DNA of 64,000 bases from RGIG3178 sp942492795 (GTDB lineage Bacteria; Bacillota; Clostridia; Christensenellales; QAND01): the NCBI GenBank assembly GCA_942492795.1, contig OW818639.1, positions 248,001 to 312,000 of the forward strand. The letters run 5' to 3'. Under the pieces are notes generated by a model. The model made no database searches. It was not told where the DNA came from and saw nothing but the letters and a program-made list of their open reading frames with translations. Each line of letters begins with the position of its first letter. Positions within the stretch are counted from its first letter, which is position 1. The translations under genes and the position numbers were made by a program. Positions 15,988 to 23,448 of the stretch are shown piece by piece.

Positions 15988-16725
15988 TCACGGCGTTTTT
16001 GCGAACACCAACAGACCGCTGTGCGACCGGTGCGGCATAAAGACATAGCCGTCCCAGTCAAACGCCGGCAAGTATTCCTGTCTGTCTATCTTGTTTTCAA
16101 CGATAAAGCGCGCCATCTTTCCGCGCGCAACTTTTACCTGCGTCGGTTTCATCATCAGTTTGCCGTTGTACGGAATCAGAAATTCGCAGCGCACGATTTT
16201 CTGGCTTGGCTTGACATGCGGCAGCACTGCCTTTTCGTTTTCACGGGAGCAAAGCGAGACCACACAGTCCGTTTCCCCAAACAGCGCCTCGCATATCCTG
16301 CCGCCCCAGAAATCGTATAGATCGGGTATGTCCGGCACACCTTTTGTTTTAAATTCAAGCCGGTACGGCTGCATGTTGTCAAACGGGCGCAGCAGCCCGT
16401 AGAACGGGCTTACTATGCGAAGGTGCTGTTGCATGTATTGCCTTTGCTCATCCGAAAAGGATGCCGGGTCAAGCGCACTGTAACACAGCCCGTAAAACCC
16501 GAAAACCGCCGCGACACCTTTTGCATTCCCGTCGAATCGCTGCATGGCGGCATGGGCATGAAAAGCCAATTCAGCGTTGACGGACAGGGCGGTCTCCAAC
16601 CGGTGCGGGGGCAGCGTGCGCAGCTTTTGACACAACAATGCAGCTTCGCGGATAAACACGGGTTCGCTTTCGGGCGGTTCCCCGATAGCGTGCATGCGCA
16701 TGGCGGGCGACAATATGGCGATCAT
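15988..16725 (-). CDS. YaaA family (UPF0246/DUF328) protein
   Basis: 245 residues from ATG 16725, which has GGAGGG at a 6-base spacing; the reading from 16833 is too long. Seen: MIAILSPAMRM, the central FYGLCYSALDPASF and VSPFYGLLRPFDNMQPYRLEF (the family hallmark 'ilSg.yGllrp.D.i.pYRleM'), LYDFWGG, and a C-terminal KKARG-like segment VARGKMARFIV. E. coli YaaA limits free iron under peroxide stress and binds DNA; the role in anaerobes is not settled. Its 3' end meets the convergent CapA-like gene (3 nt apart). Confidence 0.9.
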   Translation of the reverse strand: MIAILSPAMRMHAIGEPPESEPVFIREAALLCQKLRTLPPHRLETALSVNAELAFHAHAAMQRFDGNAKGVAAVFGFYGLCYSALDPASFSDEQRQYMQQHLRIVSPFYGLLRPFDNMQPYRLEFKTKGVPDIPDLYDFWGGRICEALFGETDCVVSLCSRENEKAVLPHVKPSQKIVRCEFLIPYNGKLMMKPTQVKVARGKMARFIVENKIDRQEYLPAFDWDGYVFMPHRSHSGLLVFAKTP

Positions 16726-16831
16726 GCGTATCCCTCCCGCGCTCATTGTATCACAGGGAACATTGCGATGGTTATCGGATGGTTTTCTCACAAGCGTATC
16801 CGAAGGAATGGATAGGAAAGGATGAAACGGC

Positions 16832-17443
16832 ATGGATATCGTGCTTCGTACCGAAGAACCACGGGATTATTACAAGGTGGAGATCCTTACGCGCGAAGCG
16901 TTCTGGGACGTGTACAAACCGGGCTGCGATGAGCATTATCTGGTGCACATCTTGCGCAAAAGCGACGCTTTTATCAGGGAATTGAGCATCGTGGCGGATA
17001 TTGGCGATCAAATCGCAGGGCATGTGCTGCTGTCCCGCGCAATTGTACTGGATAATTTTGAAAGCCGACATGAAGTGCTGTGCCTTGGCCCCATCAGCGT
17101 GCACCCGGACAAACAGCATGCGGGGTTCGGCACCATCCTGATGCGCTACGCCATACAGGCTGCAACCGCGCTGGGGTATAGAGGCATCCTGCTGTTTGGC
17201 GATCCGCGCTTTTACGCGCGGTTCGGCTTTGTAAACGCCCAAAAGTTCGGCATCACCACATCCGACGGGAAGAACTTTGACGCGTTCATGGCGCTGGAAC
17301 TTGCTCCGGGCAGTTTGAATGGCATATCGGGCAAATTCTTTTATGATGAACTGTTCGATATCCTCCCCGACGATGCGGACCGCTTCGATACCCGTTTCCC
17401 TCGGCGCGAAAGGCATGTCACGGATACGCAGCTGAACCTGTAG
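16832..17443 (+). CDS. GNAT N-acetyltransferase (YhbS-like)
   Basis: 203 residues. One GNAT domain: LRTEEPRDYYKVEILTREAF at the N-terminus, GHVLLSRAIV, the acetyl-CoA pyrophosphate-binding region PISVHPDKQHAGFGTILMRY (~88-107; a Q/R-x-x-G-x-G/A variant), and GDPRFYARFGFVNA, which is typical of the YhbS subgroup. The acceptor is not predictable. ATG 16832 is preceded by AGGAAAGG. It is divergent from yaaA with a 106-nt gap. Confidence 0.85.
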   Translation: MDIVLRTEEPRDYYKVEILTREAFWDVYKPGCDEHYLVHILRKSDAFIRELSIVADIGDQIAGHVLLSRAIVLDNFESRHEVLCLGPISVHPDKQHAGFGTILMRYAIQAATALGYRGILLFGDPRFYARFGFVNAQKFGITTSDGKNFDAFMALELAPGSLNGISGKFFYDELFDILPDDADRFDTRFPRRERHVTDTQLNL

Positions 17444-18329
17444 ATGACGGTGCGCAACCGTTAAACGCTACCCTGAAACGGCTGCTGCATGGCGCTCACT
17501 TCGTGGTTATCTATTCAAGTCTTTTCTGTGGAACGCGAATCGGGGTTCAAAGGGGCAGAGCCCCTTGCGGGAGGCGGGGCAGAGCCCCTTCAATAATGGG
17601 CGGTGGGTGGGTTTAGATATCCCCCGCAGGGAAAAGCTTTTTCCTTAATGGGCGGTGGGTGGGTATAGATATCCCCCCGCAGGGAAAAGCCTTTTCCTTT
17701 TCTTTTGCCAAGGGACCAGGGGAGGATTCCGATTTCCCCTTCCTCTGAAGGATATGGGCTCAGCCTATACTGCCGTTTGGCTTCACCTCATACCTTCAGA
17801 ACCTCCGATTCGCTTTATCCTCCACTGGAGGCGCTCATCTCCGGTTCCCCTCTTGAAACGGCCACTGCGTGGTGCAGTTGTTTGCAGGAACGGTCACTCG
17901 TTCCTGCCTGTCGGCATATGAAGAACAATGCTTTCGACAAAGCCATAACTTTACTTCTTTAGGGTTCACAGTGGCGCATAGCGTTTTAAAAACGTTCCAG
18001 TAGAACGTTTTTAGTGAAGCGCAAGCAGTTGCCACGGGAAAAGACACTTCACTATTGGGCGGTGGGTGGAACCGGAAACAACCGCGTCCGGCTGACTATA
18101 AAGCGAGTTGAAGGTTTTGAAAACATGCGGTGAAGACAAGTGGTAGCGCCGGCTGAACCCATGCTTTTCAGAGGCAAAAAATATTCTCGCCTTCGCATCA
18201 GGCCAGTGCCTTATCATCCGGACGATTCGTCTCGTGGTCGGTTCTCTTTTGACCGCTCCTGTCATCATCTTAGACTATTGGGGCATTTGTGGATAGAAAG
18301 GGACACGAGGGTTATCAACTCTATCATCA
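17444..18329. repeat. gene-free stretch with dispersed repeat island B
   Basis: No gene recognised in ~890 nt. Contents: TTTTCTGTGGAACGCGAATC (17523-17542; repeated at about 20242-20261); GGGGCAGAGCCCC; two tandem copies of the G-rich motif GGGCGGTGGGTGGG (17598-17611 and 17650-17663); the hairpin element CTCTGAAGGATATGGGCTC...CCTTCAGAACC (about 17742-17804); GCAGGAACGGTC...GTTCCTGC (17884-17907); a perfect 10-bp-arm hairpin (17988-18012); a further G-rich copy (18055-18069); and an inverted, diverged copy of the hairpin element (about 18115-18175). The mosaic suggests repeated insertion. Confidence 0.7.
17988..18012. terminator. bidirectional terminator-like hairpin
   Basis: AAAAACGTTC-CAGTA-GAACGTTTTT: 10-bp perfect arms with A/T runs on both sides. 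There is no obvious upstream gene on the plus strand closer than the GNAT gene. Confidence 0.5.
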
Positions 18330-18845
18330 TTACCTTTTAGTTTTCTTTCTGACTGTACTCGCTTGCTTAAACGGATGCCTGTTTATCTCATCAAAAAACT
18401 CCTCAATTCCAATTGCATAAGGATCGATCACTAATCTCTTCGCCTTGGTATAAATATAGATAGCATTATTGCTACGTTTGATATTTTCTATATCCTGATA
18501 TCCGAACGTATAAACTTTCCCTAAAAACGTCTTATACTCGAAACCGGTTCCGCTATACACGATATGCCAATTGACACATGCAGATATTAAGCTTAATCCC
18601 ATTATCACAAACATTAATAGTCCAAACACCGCCCAAGTTGCTCCCGTAAAAAAACTCGGGGAAATGTACATACAAAGAATAGCGCCTGCAAAAATCATTG
18701 TGCCTATCACACCAACCCAAAAAAACAATTTGGGCAGATGCACTTTATTCGCCGTTGGCTTCTCTTCTTTTACAAAGAGCAATACTCCACGTACTACCAA
18801 TGCAATGGCAAACATCACAAGCCCTTTTACAATGATACCAGTCAT
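18330..18845 (-). CDS. membrane protein with C-terminal PH-like domain, candidate Rhs partner/immunity
   Basis: 171 residues. Three hydrophobic segments (about 6-24, 40-60, 67-90) precede a soluble beta-rich tail with NWHIVYSGTGFEY, TFGYQDIENIKRS and AKRLVIDPYAIGIEEFF. The same tail pattern (NW.I.Y ... T(F/Y).(Y/F)..I..I ... IG...F) is in the proteins at 43191-43619 and 43653-44147, so these are paralogues. Its ATG overlaps the stop of the Rhs tip as TAATG, as for the pair at 20666, which suggests a toxin-immunity arrangement. It is more AT-rich than the housekeeping genes nearby. An immunity function is inferred from position only. Confidence 0.7.
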   Translation of the reverse strand: MTGIIVKGLVMFAIALVVRGVLLFVKEEKPTANKVHLPKLFFWVGVIGTMIFAGAILCMYISPSFFTGATWAVFGLLMFVIMGLSLISACVNWHIVYSGTGFEYKTFLGKVYTFGYQDIENIKRSNNAIYIYTKAKRLVIDPYAIGIEEFFDEINRHPFKQASTVRKKTKR

Positions 18846-19990
18846 TATCTCGATCCTACTCCTATCCCAGTGCTCAATGTGAACTGGTAAGCTGAACCTA
18901 ATACGAATCTTGACGCGGTCTTTGCAACATCTTTTACAACTTGAACTTTTTTCGCAGTATACATCGCTATCTTTTTAGGAGAAACCGCTGTTTTTAATGC
19001 TTGGGTGGATGCTTTATAAATTCCAATTTTTTTAGCACCATTTAGCCCTGCTCCTCCTATACGGCCACTTAACGCGCCAATACCAGCACTAAGCAATAAC
19101 CCACTGCCGGTTATTCCTTTTCCGGTTACTTTTTGCTCAGCCGCATATTCTCCTGCACTAATAGCTGCATTGCCTACCATTTGACCAACCAATCCGACGC
19201 CGGTTGCTGCAAGTGCACCGGCTACCGCTCCCGCTGCGCCATTAACAAGAGCCACATTTACATTAACGTGCCCCGTCGTCAAAGCTTGCGTGATAACAGA
19301 GCCTAAAAACCCTACTGCGCCGCCAATGAAAGCTCCGATGAGGACATTCCAGAATTGCCCGCTATCATCTGCACGAACAACCGGATTGTTATCACAGTAT
19401 GTGAATAGATTTCTATCAGTTAAATCCATCGGACTAGCGCCAATTGTTGACGTATCATCCGCATTAATAAACCTTCCCCACCCCGAATTGTAGTACCTGC
19501 TCTGCAGATAATACAGCCCCGTTTCGTTGTCATACCGGTATCCACGATAGCGGTAGGGGTTTGCCTGACCGAGGGTAGCTGCCAAATTCCCGGTGACGGA
19601 CTGGATGTAGCCCCACGCATCGTAGTTGTATTGCACTTGCGTGTCGCCATTGACATCCATAATTTTGATTATATCACCCTGCACGTTGCGCACATAGAAG
19701 TAATCCGTTCCGTTGTACTTCAATCCGAACAGTTTTCCGTTTGCGTCGTAGTAGTAGATGATTGGGGTGAAGGAATTGCTGCTCCAAACGAAAAAGGAAG
19801 GGGTGCTCCCTTCCTTTTTTCGTTTTATCTGTGTCGCTCTATTCCGTATCAAGGGGGACAAGGGGACAGGTCCCTTGGGCGGGTTTAGATATTCCCCCAC
19901 AGGGTTCAGCTTTTCTCTTTCTCTTTGCCAGGGGGCCGGGGAGGATTCTGATTTCCCCCCTCCTCTGAAGGATATGGGTTCGGCCTGCAC
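18845..19990 (-). CDS. orphan Rhs tip, cassette 1 (core plus variable C-terminus)
   Basis: The conserved Rhs/YD core starts at about residue 75: YYYDANGKLFGLKYNGTDYF, then YRYRGYRYDNETGLYYLQSR and WGRFINADD. After the core (NLFTYCDNNPVV) comes a ~170-residue Gly/Ala-rich, hydrophobic C-terminal region (GGAVGFLGS..., AAGAVAGALAATGVGLVG) with no toxin domain I recognise. The first ~55 codons read through the dispersed repeat and the terminator hairpin, so the listed start is not credible; the long YD-repeat shell of a full Rhs protein is missing. About 360 bp are nearly identical to cassette 2. Likely a silent or recombinational tip. Confidence 0.75.
   Translation of the reverse strand: MQAEPISFRGGGKSESSPAPWQREREKLNPVGEYLNPPKGPVPLSPLIRNRATQIKRKKEGSTPSFFVWSSNSFTPIIYYYDANGKLFGLKYNGTDYFYVRNVQGDIIKIMDVNGDTQVQYNYDAWGYIQSVTGNLAATLGQANPYRYRGYRYDNETGLYYLQSRYYNSGWGRFINADDTSTIGASPMDLTDRNLFTYCDNNPVVRADDSGQFWNVLIGAFIGGAVGFLGSVITQALTTGHVNVNVALVNGAAGAVAGALAATGVGLVGQMVGNAAISAGEYAAEQKVTGKGITGSGLLLSAGIGALSGRIGGAGLNGAKKIGIYKASTQALKTAVSPKKIAMYTAKKVQVVKDVAKTASRFVLGSAYQFTLSTGIGVGSR
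19486..19852. repeat. direct repeat, copy 1: Rhs core + terminator + atpC tail
   Basis: Nearly identical to 21288-21649 by eye, with scattered substitutions and one extra T in the hairpin stem. It ends at TATTCCGTATCAA, which in copy 2 is the last codons and stop of atpC. Copy 1 is therefore a duplicate of the native atpC 3' end. Confidence 0.85.
19787..19824 (-). terminator. duplicated atp-type terminator hairpin
   Basis: Copy of the atpC terminator (about 16-bp arms, one added T). It lies inside the open frame of Rhs cassette 1. Confidence 0.6.
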
Positions 19991-20272
19991 TGACGTTTGG
20001 CTTCACCTCATACCTTCAGAACCTTCGCCTCGCTTTATCCTCCACTGGAGGCGCTTGGCTCCGGTTCCCAGTCGATCCCTTCCTCTGAAGGATATGGGCT
20101 CAGCCTATACTGCCGTTTGGCTTCACCTCATACCTTCAGAACCTCCGATTCGCTTTATCCTCCACTGGTGGCGCTCATCTCCGGTTCCCCTCTTGAAACG
20201 GCCACTGCGTGGTGCTGCGCTTCGCGATGCTCTGTCCGATCTTTTCTGTGGAACGCGAATCGGGGTTCAACT
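19853..20272. repeat. dispersed repeat island C
   Basis: It contains a shortened G-rich motif (CTTGGGCGGGTTTAGATAT), TTTGCCAGGGGGCCGGGGAG, and two tandem copies of the hairpin element CTCTGAAGGATATGGG...CCTTCAGAACC (about 19963-20026 and 20082-20144), each followed by CTTTATCCTCCACTGG. It ends with AACGCGAATCGGGGTTCAA, shared with island B. It separates the two Rhs cassettes. Confidence 0.7.
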
Positions 20273-20282
20273 GAAAAGCTCT

Positions 20283-20666
20283 TTATATCATTTTTAGGCT
20301 ACTTTCCAATGTGAGTAGGTTTTCGTACCATTCCTCATCTTTACTTGAGAGTGATTTGCTCATGGCACCGGAAAGATGTGGCATAATTATATCTATTGGC
20401 ATCATATTTAACCTCCGAAAGATAGTTGAAGCACCAGGCCAATTTGCATCTTGCAACCATTCTAATAATGAAGGAATATATTGATTAATAACTTCATCAC
20501 TTAACATATAAAATACTAATGCACAGTTCTCCCAGCAATCCTTTCTACCAAAGGGTTGGAGAAGCAATTCGTACCTAAATTTGTTATTGTTTATTATTTC
20601 TTGAATCGTTTTCTCTTGAATTACCTTAGTCGAATTCCAGCTTAAATTTTCAATTATTTTCTCCAT
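20283..20666 (-). CDS. DUF5071-like protein, probable immunity partner of Rhs cassette 2
   Basis: 127 residues, soluble, alpha-helical repeat-like. The segment YIPSLLEWLQDANWPGA (~64-80), followed by IFRRL, matches my recollection of the DUF5071 core ('LL.WLQD.NWPGA..I...L'), a HEAT-like family frequently found next to polymorphic toxins. ATG 20666 overlaps the Rhs stop as TAATG, so translation is coupled. AT-rich compared with the atp genes. Neutralisation of the upstream C-terminal domain is inferred from layout. Confidence 0.75.
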   Translation of the reverse strand: MEKIIENLSWNSTKVIQEKTIQEIINNNKFRYELLLQPFGRKDCWENCALVFYMLSDEVINQYIPSLLEWLQDANWPGASTIFRRLNMMPIDIIMPHLSGAMSKSLSSKDEEWYENLLTLESSLKMI

Positions 20667-21520
20667 TAATTAACACCACCCCAACATAAACTTCTTAAAA
20701 TAATTGTATATAGGTGCGGCGAAGTATCCGCATTTTCTCTAGAATCTATCCAGTTCTGCATCGTTCCAGGCTCTACTGGCATAATAATAACGTGATTATC
20801 GTGGTCGCTAACAGCTATTAATACTCCGGTAGCATTTACTGCTTCCATTGTAGTAGCTACCCACTTCCCTTGAGGAGGTATCAGTGAGAAAGATAAGCCA
20901 TTTATGTCTACTGGTCTTGGTGTTAAGCTCTTTAAAGTCCCAGTAGCGCTACGATAAATAACTGACTTTTTGGGTGGTTTCACTACTTTTGCCATAGTAT
21001 CTACAAGTAGACCAACTGCAGTTATTTTTGCTATATCAGACTCAGAAGGTGCTTCCGAATGCGTTCTATTTAGCGTCTGTGTTAATTCAAAAGCTACTGT
21101 CAAAACCGCAACACTTGCTAATGCAACCACATATACTACAGCAAGAGCAGCTGTCAGAAAATGCCCTGTCTCATCCAAATACATGATTGGGTTGTTTTGG
21201 CAATAGATAAACAGGTTGTGTGAAAGCAATTCTCCTGTTTTTCCGCCAAAACTATCCGCATTAATGAATCTTCCCCACACCGGATTATAGTACCTGCTTT
21301 GCAGATAATACAGCCCCGTTTCATTGTCATACCGGTATCCACGATAGCGGTAGGGGTTGGCCTGGCCGAGAGTAGATGCCAGATTCCCGGTGACGGATTG
21401 GATGTAGCCCCACGCATCGTAGTTGTACTGCACCTGCGTGTCGCCGTTGACATCCACAATCTTGATTATATCACCCTGTACGTTGCGCACATAGAAGTAA
21501 TCCGTTCCGTTGTACTTCAA
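20666..21520 (-). CDS. orphan Rhs tip, cassette 2 (core plus candidate toxin domain)
   Basis: Core: VQGDIIKIVDVNGDTQVQYN, YRYRGYRYDNETGLYYLQSR, WGRFINADSFGGKTGELLSH, then NLFIYCQNNPIMYLDETGH, which closes the shell. After a short hydrophobic stretch, the last ~105 residues form a distinct domain: VIYRSATGTLKSLTPRPVDI, GLSFSLIPPQGK, ATTMEAVNATGVLIAV, DHDNHVIIMP, MQNWIDS. I have seen similar C-termini on other Rhs/WapA tips but cannot assign an activity. The TTG at 21520 has no SD. The frame is open upstream to the TAG stop of atpC, with which it is in frame. The N-terminal shell is absent. Confidence 0.75.
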   Translation of the reverse strand: MKYNGTDYFYVRNVQGDIIKIVDVNGDTQVQYNYDAWGYIQSVTGNLASTLGQANPYRYRGYRYDNETGLYYLQSRYYNPVWGRFINADSFGGKTGELLSHNLFIYCQNNPIMYLDETGHFLTAALAVVYVVALASVAVLTVAFELTQTLNRTHSEAPSESDIAKITAVGLLVDTMAKVVKPPKKSVIYRSATGTLKSLTPRPVDINGLSFSLIPPQGKWVATTMEAVNATGVLIAVSDHDNHVIIMPVEPGTMQNWIDSRENADTSPHLYTIILRSLCWGGVN

Positions 21521-21649
21521 CCCGAACAGTTTTCCGTTTGCGTCGTAGTAGTAGATGATTGGGGTGGAGGAATTGCTGCTCCAAACGAAAAAGGAAGGGG
21601 TGCTCCCTTCCTTTTTCGTTTTATCTATATTGCTCTATTCCGTATCAAT
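21288..21649. repeat. direct repeat, copy 2: Rhs core + terminator + atpC tail
   Basis: The native copy, because its right end is the actual 3' end of atpC. See 19486-19852 for the duplicate. Confidence 0.85.
21584..21620 (-). terminator. terminator of the atp operon
   Basis: Perfect 16-bp inverted repeat (arms 21584-21599 and 21605-21620, loop GTGCT). Its stem contains AAAAAGGAAGGG / CCCTTCCTTTTT, so the T-run is part of the stem. It begins 15 nt after the atpC stop. Confidence 0.8.
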
Positions 21650-22054
21650 GCTCCGCTGTGTTGTGGCGCGAAGCCGTGCCATCGCGCGGGCAAGCGATAT
21701 CTGCGTATGATGGTATTCCATCAGGCTGCGCTGTTCCCTTAGACGCCGTTCTGCCCGTTCCTTCGCGGCTTTCGCGCGGTTGATATCGATTTCCTCCGGC
21801 CATTCGCATGCCTGAACATAGATGGTCACACCCTCGTGTTCCACCTCGATAAAACCCTGGCTGTTGACAGCCGTGCGCCATGTGCCGTCCTTGAGCTTAA
21901 AGCGCACCTTGCCGATTGCCAGCACAGCGACTATCGGCTCGTGGTTTTTTAAGATGGTCATTTCCCCGTCGATGCCGTTTACCGTCACCGCTTCCACCTG
22001 ATCGGAGAAAAAGCGGCGTTCGGGCGTCAGCACATCCAGTTGAAACGTGCTCAT
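21635..22054 (-). CDS. atpC: ATP synthase epsilon subunit
   Basis: 139 residues. The N-terminal beta-sandwich (FQLDVLTPERRFFSDQVEAV, GEMTILKNHEPIVAVLAIGKV) and the C-terminal two-helix domain (INRAKAAKERAERRLRE) are both present. It binds gamma and the c ring and can inhibit ATP hydrolysis through the C-terminal helices. It overlaps atpD by 4 nt (ATGA). Its last 13 bases are duplicated at 19.85 kb. Confidence 0.96.
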   Translation of the reverse strand: MSTFQLDVLTPERRFFSDQVEAVTVNGIDGEMTILKNHEPIVAVLAIGKVRFKLKDGTWRTAVNSQGFIEVEHEGVTIYVQACEWPEEIDINRAKAAKERAERRLREQRSLMEYHHTQISLARAMARLRATTQRSIDTE

Positions 22055-23448
22055 GATGCCTCCATTGCCTTGGCCTTTTGCCTGGCTTCTTCCAGATCAC
22101 CTACCATGGAAAACGCCAGTTCGGGCAGGTCGTCCGCCTCGCCGTCCACGATCGCCCTGAAATCTTCGATCGTCGTTTCCAGCTTTACAAACCGACCGGG
22201 CTGGCCCGTAAACGCTTCCGCAACATGCAGAGGCTGGGAGAGAAACTGCTGTATCTTCCTGGCGCGGTAAACCGTTTGCCGGTCTTCCAGCGACAGTTCG
22301 TCCATGCCCAAAATCGCGATGATATCCTGCAGCTCGCGGTAGCGCTGCAGCATTTCCTGCACGCGTTTGGCTACCGTATAATGCTCTTCGCCCACGATGT
22401 CTGGATCGAGGATACGGCTCATAGAATCCAGCGGGCTTACCGCCGGATAGATGCCCTGCTCCGCGATGGCGCGGGACAGCACCGTCGTCGCGTCAAGATG
22501 CGTGAAGATGGTAGCGGGCGCGGGATCGGTTAAATCGTCCGCCGGCACGTATACCGCCTGCACCGATGTAATGGATCCGTTTTTGGTCGAAGCGATGCGC
22601 TCCTCCAGAGCACCCAGCTCGTTGGCCAGCGTCGGCTGATATCCGACGGCGGAGGGCACGCGCCCAAGCATAGCAGACACTTCATTGCCCGCCTGCACGA
22701 AGCGGTAAATATTGTCGATAAACAGCAGGACGTCCTGGTTTTTGACATCCCGCAAGTATTCGGCCATGGTAAGACCTGTCAGCGCGATGCGCATGCGGCT
22801 TCCCGGCGGCTCGTTCATCTGCCCGAATGCCAGGATCGCCTTGTCTATGACGCCGCTTTCGGCCATTTCGACCATCAGTTCGTTGCCTTCACGGCTGCGC
22901 TCTCCGACGCCGGTAAATACCGAAAACCCGCCGTGGTTGATGGCGACATTGTGGATCATCTCCATGATCAGCACCGTCTTGCCAACGCCCGCGCCGCCGA
23001 ACAGCCCGATCTTTCCGCCCTTGGGGTAGGGTGTGAGCAGATCGATGACCTTGATCCCGGTCACAAGTATCTCGGTAGCCGGGTTCTGATCCGCGAATGC
23101 CGGTGCCAGCCGGTGAATCGGCCAGCGAAGATCGGTCTTGATGGGTCCTTTCCCGTCGATCGGCCTTCCCAAAACGTCCACAACGCGGCCTATCACGGCA
23201 TCGCCAACGGGAACGGTGATGCCATCGCCCGTATCATCCACAATCAGCCCGCATTTGAGGCCTTCGGTGGCTACAAGCGCAACGGCACGGACCACACCCT
23301 GCTCTATGTGCGCTTCCACTTCGAGATACACGGTGGTGCCGCGTACATGCAGCAGGTTGTGGATCGCGGGTTCTTCCCCTTTTTCGAACCTTACATCCAA
23401 TACCGGTCCTGCGATGCGGATGATTTCGCCGTTGTTTCTAAGTTGCAT
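22051..23448 (-). CDS. atpD: ATP synthase beta subunit
   Basis: 465 residues. Catalytic subunit of F1. Seen: P-loop GGAGVGKT (~152-159), GERSREGNEL with the catalytic Glu, Walker B VLLFIDNIYRF, and ADDLTDPAPATIFTHLDATT. The ATG at 23448 shares its A with the stop of atpG (TGATG) and has GGAAGGA upstream; the GTG one codon earlier is less likely. Normal length and intact catalytic residues. Confidence 0.98.
   Translation of the reverse strand: MQLRNNGEIIRIAGPVLDVRFEKGEEPAIHNLLHVRGTTVYLEVEAHIEQGVVRAVALVATEGLKCGLIVDDTGDGITVPVGDAVIGRVVDVLGRPIDGKGPIKTDLRWPIHRLAPAFADQNPATEILVTGIKVIDLLTPYPKGGKIGLFGGAGVGKTVLIMEMIHNVAINHGGFSVFTGVGERSREGNELMVEMAESGVIDKAILAFGQMNEPPGSRMRIALTGLTMAEYLRDVKNQDVLLFIDNIYRFVQAGNEVSAMLGRVPSAVGYQPTLANELGALEERIASTKNGSITSVQAVYVPADDLTDPAPATIFTHLDATTVLSRAIAEQGIYPAVSPLDSMSRILDPDIVGEEHYTVAKRVQEMLQRYRELQDIIAILGMDELSLEDRQTVYRARKIQQFLSQPLHVAEAFTGQPGRFVKLETTIEDFRAIVDGEADDLPELAFSMVGDLEEARQKAKAMEAS

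Noticed and set aside
17593..17680. Tandem G-rich repeats as a CRISPR array
   Set aside because: Only two adjacent units, irregular spacing, no unique spacers and no cas genes.
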